Origin: Actinomycetes bacterium
GTDB lineage: Bacteria > Actinomycetota > Acidimicrobiia > Acidimicrobiales > Palsa-688
Reading direction: 5' to 3'
DNA: 18,899 bases
Assembly: GCA_021827225.1 (NCBI GenBank)
Contig: JAKAXG010000013.1
Coordinates: 1 to 18,899 of the forward strand
Positions within the stretch are counted from its first letter, which is position 1. The number at the start of each line of letters is the position of its first letter. The translations under genes and the position numbers were made by a program. Positions 6,136-13,013 of this stretch are shown here, piece after piece. Below the pieces are notes generated by a model, which made no database searches, was not told where the DNA came from, and saw only the letters and a program-made list of their open reading frames with translations.

Positions 6136-7524
6136 TCAGGACGCCAGCAGCCGGGTGGCCACCCTCTCCAGGGCAGCCACCCGGCTGGCCTTGATCAGGA
6201 CGGCGTCGCCCGCCAAGAGCGGTCCGAGGTGGTCGATCACCTCCGCCGGATCGTCGAGCGGGGCGGGCCCGTAGTCCGGGGTGCCGACGGCGATGACCTC
6301 GATCCCGAGGGTACCGGCCAGCTCGGCGATGGCCCGGTGCTCCTCGGCCTGGTCGTCGCCGAGCTCGGCCATGACGCCCAGCACGGCGACCCGCCGACGA
6401 GCCGGTATGGCGGCCAGAGCCCGCAGGGCGGCGGCCATGGAGGCCGGGTTGGCGTTGTAGGAGTCGTTGAGCACGGCGGCCCCGGACGGTGTGCGCCGGA
6501 GATCCATGCGCATCGGCGACAGGGCGGCGCTGCGCAGAGCCCCGGCGGCCGCGTCCAGGTCCACCCCCTGGTGCACGGCCACGGTCAGGGCGGCAAGGGC
6601 GTTACCGACCTGGTGGGCGCCCCTGGCCTCCAGCTCCACCTCCACGCGGCCCCACGGTGAACGGAACAAGAACCGTGGCCGCAGCTGGTCGTCGAGCTCT
6701 ATCCGTTCGGCGACGACCTCGGCCCCCGGTGCGGCCGGGGCGCAGGTCGAGTAGAGCAGGGCCGGCGCCGGGCCGCGGGCGGCCATGGCCCGCACCCGCT
6801 CGTCGTCACCGTTGAGCACGGCCAGGCCGGTCGGCGGGAGCGCCTCGATCAGCTCCCCCTTGGCCCGGGCGATGGCGTCTAGCCCGCCGAACATCTCGGT
6901 GTGGGCGGCGGCCACCGCCGTCACCACTCCGGTCGACGGTCTGGCCACCCGGCACAGAAGAGCGATGTGGCCGGGACCGCGGGCGCCCATCTCCAGCACG
7001 GCCACCTCCGAGGAATCCGGCGCGTTGGCCAGGGTGAGGGGTACGCCGATCTCGTTGTTGAACGAGGCGGCGCTCGCCACCGTGCGACGGCCGACGCTCA
7101 GCGCGGCGGCGGCCATGTCCTTGGTGGAGGTCTTGCCCACCGACCCGGTGATGCCGACGACGGGAACGTCCAGCCGGCGGCGGGCGGCCCGTCCGAGGGC
7201 CAGAAGAGCGTCGCGGGTGTCGGCGACCACCACGGTCGGCAGGACGGAACCACCCTCCGCGGCGGGGACGGTCGGTGCGGTGCCGGCGGCCCGGGCCGAC
7301 TCCTCCACCATCGCCGCCGCCGCCCCGGCGGCGGCCGCCGCCGGCAGGAAGTCGTGACCGTCACGCTCGGCCCGAAGGGCCACAAACAGTTCGCCGGTCC
7401 GCAGGACCCGGGTGTCGACCGACACGCCCTCGACGCGCCGCTCCGGCGCCTTCCCATCGGCGCTGCCGTCGGCGCTGATGACGCCCTCAGTGGCGGCCGC
7501 GATCTCGGGCAGGGTCCAATGCAT
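6136..7524 (-). CDS. murF: UDP-N-acetylmuramoyl-tripeptide--D-alanyl-D-alanine ligase
   Basis: 462 residues, the usual MurF length. It joins D-Ala-D-Ala to UDP-MurNAc-tripeptide with ATP in the cytoplasm, the last step of the soluble peptidoglycan precursor. The start MHWTLPEIAAATEG is a typical MurF N-terminus. VSVDTRVLRTGELFVAL (about 35-51) is the substrate-binding N domain; GITGSVGKTSTKD (124-136) is the ATP-binding loop of Mur ligases; NNEIGVPLT, HTEMFGG and KGELIEAL follow in the central domain. The C-terminal domain shows VLNDSYNANPASM and LGVMAELGD. Residues about 62-95 form an Ala-rich stretch. It is divergent from ddl, which makes its dipeptide substrate, with 40 bp between the two start codons. 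A CATGAT hexamer 8 nt upstream of the start (7533-7538, minus strand) is a weak -10 candidate. Confidence 0.96.
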   Translation of the reverse strand: MHWTLPEIAAATEGVISADGSADGKAPERRVEGVSVDTRVLRTGELFVALRAERDGHDFLPAAAAAGAAAAMVEESARAAGTAPTVPAAEGGSVLPTVVVADTRDALLALGRAARRRLDVPVVGITGSVGKTSTKDMAAAALSVGRRTVASAASFNNEIGVPLTLANAPDSSEVAVLEMGARGPGHIALLCRVARPSTGVVTAVAAAHTEMFGGLDAIARAKGELIEALPPTGLAVLNGDDERVRAMAARGPAPALLYSTCAPAAPGAEVVAERIELDDQLRPRFLFRSPWGRVEVELEARGAHQVGNALAALTVAVHQGVDLDAAAGALRSAALSPMRMDLRRTPSGAAVLNDSYNANPASMAAALRALAAIPARRRVAVLGVMAELGDDQAEEHRAIAELAGTLGIEVIAVGTPDYGPAPLDDPAEVIDHLGPLLAGDAVLIKASRVAALERVATRLLAS

Positions 7525-7550
7525 GGCCTTCGATCATGCCAGGTGGCCGC

Positions 7551-7556
7551 TAGCGT
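7551..7556 (+). promoter_or_regulatory. Candidate -10 element for ddl
   Basis: TAGCGT fits the actinobacterial TANNNT -10 pattern and ends 8 nt before the chosen ddl ATG at 7565. That would give a leaderless or nearly leaderless mRNA. No clear -35 is seen. Its upstream region would overlap the start of murF. Confidence 0.4.
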
Positions 7557-7564
7557 GGCCCGCC

Positions 7565-8698
7565 ATGGTGGGTTCCTCCCCCGGTTCGCCGGCGCCGTCG
7601 CGCATCCGTCTCCTGGTGGTCTACGGCGGGCGATCCGCAGAGCACGACGTTTCATGCATCTCGGCCAGGCACGTGGTGGGCGCCGTTGACCCCGAGCGCT
7701 ACGACCTGCGTCTCGTCGGCATCACGACCGACGGCCGCTGGGTGGACACGACCGCCGCCGCTCTGGACGCGGACGACAAGGCCCTGCCGTCGCCCGATAC
7801 CGTGGCCGGCGGCGCGGCGGGTGGCGCCGGCGCAGAAGCCGTCCCGGCCGGGGCCATGATGGGCCAGGAGATCGCGGCCGCCGCCGAATCGCCGGAGCCG
7901 CTGGTGGTGCTCCCTCTGGTTCACGGGCCGATGGGCGAGGACGGGACCGTGCAGGGGCTGCTGGAACTGGCCGGCGTCCCCTACTGCGGGCCGGGCGTGG
8001 CCGGATCGGCGGCCGCCATGGACAAGGGCATGGCCAAGGCTCTGCTCACCGCCGCCGGGCTGCCCCAGGCCCGCTACCTGCACCGCTACGAGTACGAGCT
8101 CGACGCCGCGCTGGCCGGGGAGGTCGAGGCCACCCTGGGCTGGCCGGTGTTCGTCAAACCGGCCAACATGGGCTCGTCGATCGGCGTATCCAAGGTCAAG
8201 GACCCCGGGGGGCTGGACGCCGCGTTGGAGCTGGCGGTCCGCTATGACGACCAGCTGGTGATAGAGGAGGCGATCACCGGCAGGGAGCTGGAGATCGGGG
8301 TGCTGGGCTGGCCCAGCCTGCGGACCTCGGTGCCGGGCGAGATCAAGCCGAGCCGGGACTTCTACGACTTCGACGACAAGTACAGGGCCGGATCCGCCGG
8401 CCTGGAGATACCGGCCCGGCTTCCGGACGGCGTGGCCGCCGACATGGGCAGGCTGGCCGGCGCCGCCTGCCGGGCCCTGCGGGTGGACTCCATGGCCCGG
8501 GTCGACTTCTTCCTCGAGGAGGATGGGCGGGGCCTGTTGATCAACGAGGTCAACACCATCCCGGGCTTCACGCCCATCTCGATGTACCCCCGGATGTGGG
8601 CCGCCTCGGGCGTCTCGTACCCGCAGCTGGTCGACACCCTGGTCGACCAGGCGCTGCGGCGGGCGGCCCGGCGCCGGCGTTTCGAGACCGGCCACTAG
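7565..8698 (+). CDS. ddl: D-alanine--D-alanine ligase
   Basis: 377 residues from the ATG at 7565. The frame is open further upstream, to 7412, but the family begins just before RIRLLVVYGGRSAEHDVS, and an earlier start would overlap murF. An ATP-grasp enzyme that joins two D-alanines for peptidoglycan. Motifs in order: YGGRSAEHDVS at the N-terminus; PLVHGPMGEDGTVQGLLEL; MDKGMAKALLTAAGLP; VFVKPANMGSSIGVSKV, the ATP-binding loop; EIKPSRDFYDFDDKY; and the C-terminal magnesium site FLLEEDG-type segment followed by INEVNTIPGFTPISMYPRMW. A Gly/Ala-rich insert (about residues 80-105) lies in the N domain. Full-length and probably functional. It sits divergently from murF, whose substrate it makes. 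No good Shine-Dalgarno site precedes the start, which fits leaderless expression. Confidence 0.94.
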   Translation: MVGSSPGSPAPSRIRLLVVYGGRSAEHDVSCISARHVVGAVDPERYDLRLVGITTDGRWVDTTAAALDADDKALPSPDTVAGGAAGGAGAEAVPAGAMMGQEIAAAAESPEPLVVLPLVHGPMGEDGTVQGLLELAGVPYCGPGVAGSAAAMDKGMAKALLTAAGLPQARYLHRYEYELDAALAGEVEATLGWPVFVKPANMGSSIGVSKVKDPGGLDAALELAVRYDDQLVIEEAITGRELEIGVLGWPSLRTSVPGEIKPSRDFYDFDDKYRAGSAGLEIPARLPDGVAADMGRLAGAACRALRVDSMARVDFFLEEDGRGLLINEVNTIPGFTPISMYPRMWAASGVSYPQLVDTLVDQALRRAARRRRFETGH

Positions 8699-8871
8699 CC
8701 GGGGCCGATCAGCCATCGGTCTCCCGTTGGTCGCCGGCGGGTCGCCGACCGGCCAGCCCGGGCACCGTCGGTCAGCGGCCCGCTCGGCGGACCCATCCGC
8801 CGTGTCGCAAAGCCGCCATCGGGTGGGGGCCGGACGGGTCATGCTGGAGTGGTTGGCACCGCCGCCGGCCC

Positions 8872-8878
8872 GAAAGGA
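8872..8878 (+). promoter_or_regulatory. Shine-Dalgarno site of the alkyltransferase gene
   Basis: GAAAGGA lies 8 nt before the ATG at 8887 and decides that start. The reading frame is open for about 290 nt further upstream, but that part overlaps ddl. Confidence 0.65.
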
Positions 8879-8886
8879 ACCCCGCC

Positions 8887-9423
8887 ATGAGCCGCATCAC
8901 CACCCGGCCCGACCTGGCCCCCGGCCTGTCCTGGGACGAGGTCACCCTGGAGTTCCCGACCGCCAGCATGACCGTGGTGGTGGTCGGAGACGACGAGGCC
9001 CTGGCCGGCCTTCAGTTCGGGACGGCGGAGGAATGCGGTCCCTGGCTGCCGGCGACCCAGCGCGATCCCGCGCCGATCGCCAAGGCCATCGACCAGCTCA
9101 GGGCCTACGCGGCCGGCGACCTCATCCGGTTCGACCTGCCGCTCCGCCTGCGGGGCACGGCCTTCCAGAACCAGGTGTGGAAGGCCCTGCTGGACATCCC
9201 CTACGGGCGGACGGTGACCTACGGCCAGATCGCCTCGGTGTTGGGCCGGCCCGGCAGCAGCCGGGCCGTGGGCGCCGCCGTGGGTTCCAACCCGATCGGC
9301 ATCGTGGTGCCCTGCCATCGGGTGATCGGTGCGGACGGCTCGCTCACCGGCTTCGGCGGCGGCCTCGACAACAAGGTCACGCTTCTCGCCCGGGAGGGCG
9401 TGACCGCCATGTATCCGGGGTAA
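8887..9423 (+). CDS. ogt: Methylated-DNA--protein-cysteine methyltransferase (O6-alkylguanine repair)
   Basis: 178 residues. A suicide DNA-repair protein that moves alkyl groups from O6-alkylguanine to its own cysteine. The N-terminal ribonuclease-like domain (about 1-88) precedes the conserved C-terminal domain starting GTAFQNQVWKALLDIPYGRTVTY (90-112, helix-turn-helix). The active site IVVPCHRVIG has the acceptor Cys143 within the invariant PCHR. The arginine-finger region SSRAVGAAVGSNP (124-136) and GFGGGLDNKVTLLAREG (155-171) are intact. No N-terminal Ada regulatory domain is present, so this is the stand-alone Ogt/MGMT form. About 190 nt without a gene separate it from ddl; that gap shows no clear promoter. 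The gene downstream is convergent. Confidence 0.96.
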   Translation: MSRITTRPDLAPGLSWDEVTLEFPTASMTVVVVGDDEALAGLQFGTAEECGPWLPATQRDPAPIAKAIDQLRAYAAGDLIRFDLPLRLRGTAFQNQVWKALLDIPYGRTVTYGQIASVLGRPGSSRAVGAAVGSNPIGIVVPCHRVIGADGSLTGFGGGLDNKVTLLAREGVTAMYPG

Positions 9424-9477
9424 CGGCGGACCACCGCCGGCGCCAGCCGCCACCACGGCTGGAATCAGCGCCGAAAT

Positions 9478-9554
9478 CTGTACGCTTTCACCAAATCTGG
9501 ACCGAAACCGACGATTCTCGATGGAAAGCGTCCAGATTTGGCGAAAAGGTACAG
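9478..9554. repeat. 77-bp near-palindromic element in a convergent intergenic region
   Basis: Two 25-nt arms, 9478-9502 (starting CTGTAC, ending CCAAATCTGGAC) and 9530-9554 (starting GTCCAGATTTGG, ending GTACAG), are reverse complements at 22 of 25 positions, separated by 27 nt. A second perfect pairing, ACGCTTTC (9482-9489) with GAAAGCGT (9524-9531), is nested and mutually exclusive with part of the first. Base composition is near 47% GC, far below the surroundings. It contains no ORF of note. It may be a large bidirectional terminator, a miniature inverted-repeat element, or a recombination or protein-binding site. Confidence 0.85.
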
Positions 9555-9625
9555 CCTGAGACCGCGCACGACCACGGTGGGTGCACGACCGGGGGGAGCG
9601 GCCCTTCTCCCACCACTCAGAGAGA

Positions 9626-9651
9626 CATGCCGGCACGCCGGCGCCGGCATG
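9626..9651. terminator. Hairpin beyond the anti-sigma gene
   Basis: CATGCCGGC and GCCGGCATG pair with an 8-nt loop, ACGCCGGC. It lies 41 nt past the stop of the minus-strand anti-sigma gene, in the gap with ogt. No T tract on either side. A plausible terminator for the sigma/anti-sigma unit, possibly working with the 77-bp palindrome. Confidence 0.4.
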
Positions 9652-9691
9652 AGCACCGGCGCCGGCGAAGAGGCGCGGACGCCGGCCCCGC

Positions 9692-10645
9692 TCAGGACAC
9701 GAAGCCCACCGCCACCGGCCGCTGCGTGGAGGTGACCACCCCGCCGGCCACCTCGGCCGTCACCGCCAGCGCCTTGACCCCGGCGCTGGCCCGGAACGGC
9801 ACCACCGCCTGAGGGGTGCTCCCGAGCACGCCGTAGGAGATCCGCTGTTCGCCCACGACACCCCACAGCTGGTAGGTCCGGGCCGGGGACAGGGGGCTGA
9901 GGCTGGAGTCGTACAGGTACCCCTGCCCTCCGGGCAGGATGACCGCGTCCAGGCGGTCCGCCCCACCCGACACCGGCTTCAGGGCGACCCGCACGGCCCC
10001 GGGGACGGCCAGGGCCTGCCGGACGGTGGCCATGGTCGGGGCGGCCGCCATGGCCGATATCTGGCCGCTGAGGTGGTTGGTCCGCTCCTGCAGCCGCACC
10101 ACCTCCGCCCCCAGCAGCGCCACGATCACAACGGCTGCCGCCGCCACCAATCCGGTCACCCTGTTCGCCCCCCACCACCGCCGGGCCGCCGCCGCGCCAG
10201 AACCGGAGCCAGAACCGGAGCCAGAACCGGAGCCAGAACCGGAGCCGGAACCGGAACCGGAGCCGGAGGCGGAACCAGAGCCGGACCCGGAGACGGGACC
10301 GGACGCGGAGGCGGAAGCGGAGACCGGGGCCGACGGCGGCCCCGCCGGACCGGACACACCGGACGGCCGGTCCACCTCGGCCAGGCGCAGCCGGATCGGC
10401 GGCGCCTCCAACCGGGGGTCCCCGTCGGAGGGGTCGTTGATCCGGGCGACCACCCGGTCCCAGAGCCCCTCCGGGGCGTCCTGGCCGGCGTAGGCCAGCA
10501 TGCCCACCACCTCCCGGTGGGCGCGCAGCTCGTCCCGACAACGGGGACAGCTCTCCAGGTGGACCTCGATCGCCGCTGCCTCCTCGGGCTCGACGGCGTC
10601 GAGGGCGTAGGCGCCGAGCAGCTCGGATACCTCGGCGTGATTCAT
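9692..10645 (-). CDS. Membrane zinc anti-sigma factor (RskA type) with a long Ser-Gly linker
   Basis: 317 residues from the ATG that overlaps the sigma factor's TGA as ATGA; an in-frame ATG at 10657 is an alternative. The N-terminal anti-sigma domain (1-70) begins [20 protein letters not shown] and carries HLESCPRC, the H-x3-C-x2-C zinc motif (His29, Cys33, Cys36), which holds the sigma factor in the cytoplasm. Residues about 109-150 are a Ser-Gly/Ser-Ala repeat encoded by tandem DNA repeats. One membrane helix follows (about 164-182). The extracytoplasmic part has the RskA C-terminal pattern, with [13 protein letters not shown] and [15 protein letters not shown]. By analogy with RskA, release of the sigma factor would involve stepwise proteolysis. 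The inducing signal is unknown. Confidence 0.88.
   Translation of the reverse strand: MNHAEVSELLGAYALDAVEPEEAAAIEVHLESCPRCRDELRAHREVVGMLAYAGQDAPEGLWDRVVARINDPSDGDPRLEAPPIRLRLAEVDRPSGVSGPAGPPSAPVSASASASGPVSGSGSGSASGSGSGSGSGSGSGSGSGSGSGSGAAAARRWWGANRVTGLVAAAAVVIVALLGAEVVRLQERTNHLSGQISAMAAAPTMATVRQALAVPGAVRVALKPVSGGADRLDAVILPGGQGYLYDSSLSPLSPARTYQLWGVVGEQRISYGVLGSTPQAVVPFRASAGVKALAVTAEVAGGVVTSTQRPVAVGFVS
10197..10326 (-). repeat. 12-bp tandem repeat inside the anti-sigma gene
   Basis: On the plus strand the unit CCAGAACCGGAG is repeated four times without change (10197-10244), then decays into CCGGAA/CCGGAG-like hexamers to about 10326. Each hexamer encodes one Ser-Gly or Ser-Ala dipeptide on the minus strand, so copy-number changes stay in frame and only alter linker length. 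The perfect copies suggest recent expansion. Confidence 0.9.
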
Positions 10646-11226
10646 GAGTCCGGCCATGATGCCCCCACCACTGTGTCGGCCAGAGCGGCCCGCATGCGCT
10701 TGAGACCGCTCCTGATGCGGCTTTTCACCGTGCCCTCCGGGGCGCCCAGCTCCTGCGCCGCCTCCCGGTAGGTCCGGCCCCCGAAGTAGGCCAGCTCGAT
10801 GGCCCGCCGCTCCTCGTCGGGCAGCTGCAGGACCGCGTCGCGCACCCGCTCGGCCACCGCCAGGTCCCACACCTCCCGCTCGAGGTCGTACCCGGCCTCC
10901 GCCCCGGCCCGGGCCTCCCGGGCCTCGCGCTCCTTGCGGGCGGTGTCCGAGCGGAGCAGGTCCACCGCCCGGCCGTGGGTCTGGGCCAGCAGGAACGACC
11001 GCAGCGATCCGCGCTCGGGGTCGAAACGTTCGGGCGAGTTCCACAACCGGACGAACACTTCCTGCACGATCTCCTCCGCCCGGCCCGGGTCGCCGAGGAC
11101 CCTCTTGGCCAGGGCGAAGACCGCGCCGCCGTGCCGGCGGAACACCTCGGCCAGGGCGTCGTCGTGGAACCGACCGATGGCGACGACCAGGGCGGCGTCG
11201 CTCGCATCCGTCAACGATCGGGCCAT
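10642..11226 (-). CDS. ECF (group 4) RNA polymerase sigma factor, SigK-like
   Basis: 194 residues from the ATG at 11226, chosen because a -10-like GATAGT lies exactly 6 nt upstream; a TTG at 11274 is an in-frame alternative adding 16 residues. Region 2 includes AEEIVQEVFVRLWNSPERFDP and the -10-binding segment SLRSFLLAQTHGRAVDLLRSD. Region 4 has LPDEERRAIELAYFGGRTYREAAQELGAPEGTVKSRIRSGLKRMRAAL, a complete helix-turn-helix. A charged linker rich in Arg, Glu and Ala joins them. The gene overlaps the zinc anti-sigma gene by 4 bp (ATGA), the usual sign of a stoichiometric pair. The pairing with an RskA-like partner suggests the SigK branch. The target promoters are not evident in this window. Confidence 0.92.
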   Translation of the reverse strand: MARSLTDASDAALVVAIGRFHDDALAEVFRRHGGAVFALAKRVLGDPGRAEEIVQEVFVRLWNSPERFDPERGSLRSFLLAQTHGRAVDLLRSDTARKEREAREARAGAEAGYDLEREVWDLAVAERVRDAVLQLPDEERRAIELAYFGGRTYREAAQELGAPEGTVKSRIRSGLKRMRAALADTVVGASWPDS

Positions 11227-11232
11227 CGCCCC

Positions 11233-11238
11233 ACTATC
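11233..11238 (-). promoter_or_regulatory. Candidate -10 element for the sigma-factor gene
   Basis: GATAGT occupies -12 to -7 relative to the ATG at 11226, matching TATAAT at four of six positions. It is spaced as in the mca and EamA genes, implying a leaderless mRNA. No convincing -35; a TTGACC further upstream is about 30 nt away, too far. Confidence 0.4.
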
Positions 11239-11292
11239 CGGAGCGGCGGCGTCCCCGGATGACGTGTCGGTCAAGTTGCTCCGCTCGGCCGG

Positions 11293-11682
11293 TCAGGGGA
11301 GCGGGGCCAGCGCGGCCACCCCCTGGCGCCACTGCTCGAAGGCGGGGGAGGTGGTGGACTCTAGGAAGCCGAGCAGCAGCTTCCCGTCGCCGGTCGCCTT
11401 CAGGCGCCCCCGCATGAACGACACGCTCGGCTCCACCCGCCCGGACAGGACGTCGGCGGCGTCGGCGGCGGCCAGGGTCAGGGCCAGATCGGCGTCGGGC
11501 GCCGGCCCGGCCGACCCGGGGACCGGCCTGCCGTCCTGGTAGCTCCAGTGGATGGCGACCTCCTTGCGGGGCGCCACCTGCAGCGACAGCGACACGGTGC
11601 CGGTGAGCCCCGGGACCTCCGGCAGCTGCCCGGACAGCGCGGCCGCCGCCTCCGCCCAGCCGGGGCTCAACCACTCAGGCAT
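11293..11682 (-). CDS. SCP2 sterol-carrier-domain protein
   Basis: 129 residues, a single SCP2-like domain. The telling segment is DLALTLAAADAADVLSGRVEPSVSFMRGRLKATGDGKLLLGFL (about 64-106), matching the family pattern in which a D-x-T-L-T strand leads to PSxAFMxGRLKVxGD. Such proteins bind lipids or acyl-CoA in a hydrophobic cavity; small actinobacterial stand-alone members have no defined role. The ATG lies inside the end of mca, overlapping it by 8 nt, so the two are probably co-translated. The stop lies 66 nt before the sigma factor ATG. Whether it links functionally with mycothiol chemistry or with the sigma factor cannot be seen from sequence. Confidence 0.8.
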   Translation of the reverse strand: MPEWLSPGWAEAAAALSGQLPEVPGLTGTVSLSLQVAPRKEVAIHWSYQDGRPVPGSAGPAPDADLALTLAAADAADVLSGRVEPSVSFMRGRLKATGDGKLLLGFLESTTSPAFEQWRQGVAALAPLP

Positions 11683-12586
11683 CGGAGGCGGTGCCGACCG
11701 ACACGGTGTCCACCCCGGTGAACAGGTCGTGCTCCGAGGGGCCGGTCGCGGTCAGGTCCCGGGCCACCTCGTACTCCTCGTAGGGGTAGACCTTGTCGGC
11801 TATCTCCGGGGGCAGGCCGAACCAGTGGCGGGAGTTGGGATCGACCTGGGTGGCGTGGGCCAGGAGCCCCTCCCGGACCACCGAGGCGAAGTCGCTGATG
11901 TCCACGACCGTGCGGGGCAGCTCGGGCGGGACACCGGCCTGCTCCTTCTCCTCGGCGGCGATCATCCGGGCCATCCGCTCCTCGGTGAAGGGCGATTCCA
12001 GGCCGAGCTCCAGGAACTTCTCGTGCATGGCCCGCATCCGCTTGACCGACCAGCGGACGTAGCACAGCCGGGCCGGCTGCCACGGCTCGCCGGCCTCCGG
12101 GTAGCGGGACGGGTCGCCGGCCGCCTCGAAGGCGATCTCGGAGATCTCGTTGACCCGCAGATGGTCCGGGTGCGGGTAGCCGCTCTGGTCCTGGGGGTAG
12201 GTGATGATGACGTCGGGCCGCTCCCGGCGGATCACCTCGACCAGCCGGCCGACCGCCTCGTCGAGCGGGGCCCGGGCGAAGCAGCGGGGATCGTCGTTGG
12301 GGGGCGTGCCGGGCATGCCGGAATCCCGGTAGCCGAGCAGGACGACCTCGTCGTAGCCGATGATCCGGGCGGCGGTGTCCAGCTCCTGCCGGCGGATCTC
12401 GGGGAGCCGGTCGCGGACCTCGGGCCGGTCCATGGCCGGGTTGAGGATGTCGCCCGCCTCCCCGCCGGTGCAGGTGACGAGTACGGTGCGCACGCCCGAA
12501 GCGTGGTAGACGGCCACGGTGCCGGCGCCCTTCGAGGCTTCGTCGTCGGGATGGGCGTGCACCGTCATTAGGCAGCGCGTGGGCAT
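11675..12586 (-). CDS. mca: Mycothiol S-conjugate amidase
   Basis: 303 residues from the ATG at 12586; a TTG six bases earlier is a worse choice. Zinc amidase of the LmbE/PIG-L fold that cleaves mycothiol S-conjugates into a mercapturic acid and GlcN-Ins, detoxifying electrophiles and drugs. The zinc site is visible as VHAHPDDEASKG near the N-terminus and YPHPDHLRVNEIS in the middle. Mca-specific stretches are CTGGEAGDILNPAMDRPEV, AAGDPSRYPEAGEPWQPARL and LLAHATQVDPNSRHWF near the end. The length and the later segments favour Mca over the paralogue MshB, which makes mycothiol, though a paralogue cannot be fully excluded. A TAGTCT element sits exactly 6 nt before the ATG, so it probably has its own leaderless promoter, although the dehydratase gene lies just upstream on the same strand. 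Confidence 0.9.
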   Translation of the reverse strand: MPTRCLMTVHAHPDDEASKGAGTVAVYHASGVRTVLVTCTGGEAGDILNPAMDRPEVRDRLPEIRRQELDTAARIIGYDEVVLLGYRDSGMPGTPPNDDPRCFARAPLDEAVGRLVEVIRRERPDVIITYPQDQSGYPHPDHLRVNEISEIAFEAAGDPSRYPEAGEPWQPARLCYVRWSVKRMRAMHEKFLELGLESPFTEERMARMIAAEEKEQAGVPPELPRTVVDISDFASVVREGLLAHATQVDPNSRHWFGLPPEIADKVYPYEEYEVARDLTATGPSEHDLFTGVDTVSVGTASDA

Positions 12587-12592
12587 CCTCAA

Positions 12593-12598
12593 AGACTA
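12593..12598 (-). promoter_or_regulatory. Candidate -10 element for mca
   Basis: TAGTCT (TANNNT type) occupies -12 to -7 relative to the mca ATG, so transcription would begin at or next to the A of ATG. No clear -35. It lies in the short gap after the pterin dehydratase stop. Confidence 0.45.
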
Positions 12599-12637
12599 CG
12601 GGGAAAAAGGGACGGCCCGGTCGGCTCGCCCCCCTCC

Positions 12638-12925
12638 CTAACCGCCACCCAGGGCGTCGACGGCCCGGGCCAGATCGAAGTCCAGGTCGGTCAACCCGCC
12701 CCGGTCGTGGGTGGTCAGCCGGAGGGTCACCCGGTTCCAGGAGATGGCGATGTCGGGGTGATGGTTGCGCTCCTCCGCCAGGTCGGCCACCGTGTTCACG
12801 AAGGCCATGGCCGCCCCGAAGTCGGCGAAGGTCAGCTCCTTCTCCAGCCAGTCGCCCTGACGGGTCCACGACACCCCCGCCAGCTCCCGTTCCACCGCCT
12901 GGTCGTCCAACCTCTCCCGTGCCAC
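12638..12925 (-). CDS. Pterin-4a-carbinolamine dehydratase
   Basis: 95 residues, typical for the family. It dehydrates 4a-hydroxytetrahydropterin, recycling the cofactor of aromatic amino-acid hydroxylases; in bacteria without such hydroxylases it may serve molybdopterin or another role. The signature is complete: EERNHHPDIAISWNRVTLRLTTHDRGGLTDLDF (about 51-83), with the active-site HHPD and the later His-Asp. The N-terminal SWTRQGDWLEKELTFADFGAAMAFV also fits. The start is a GTG preceded by GAAAGG at short spacing; a TAGAAA hexamer at -12 to -7 makes a leaderless start possible too. Its neighbour on the other strand, the VirD4-like ATPase, is divergent across 88 bp. No aromatic hydroxylase is present in the window. 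Confidence 0.92.
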   Translation of the reverse strand: MARERLDDQAVERELAGVSWTRQGDWLEKELTFADFGAAMAFVNTVADLAEERNHHPDIAISWNRVTLRLTTHDRGGLTDLDFDLARAVDALGGG

Positions 12926-12943
12926 CCGACCTTTCTACACCGC

Positions 12944-12949
12944 TACGCT
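12944..12949 (+). promoter_or_regulatory. Possible -10 element in the divergent gap before the VirD4-like gene
   Basis: TACGCT fits TANNNT and would start transcription near 12956, giving a leader of roughly 58 nt before the ATG at 13014. No -35 match found. Weak. Confidence 0.25.
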
Positions 12950-13013
12950 GACGGCGGCTTCCCCCGCGCCCCTTACCGCCGCCGCTCGAACGGCGCGCCC
13001 GCCCGGGAGGCCG

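Noticed and set aside
8699..8886. Possible small gene or regulatory RNA between ddl and ogt
   Set aside because: Open frames here are only extensions overlapping ddl or ogt; no start with a ribosome site, no strong hairpin and no clear promoter were found.
10197..10326. CRISPR-like array
   Set aside because: Units are 12 bp without spacers and lie within a coding frame.
9939..10493. Plus-strand frame with a long Glu-Pro repeat
   Set aside because: It is the antisense reading of the Ser-Gly linker repeat in the anti-sigma gene; the zinc motif, membrane helix and ATGA overlap support the minus strand.
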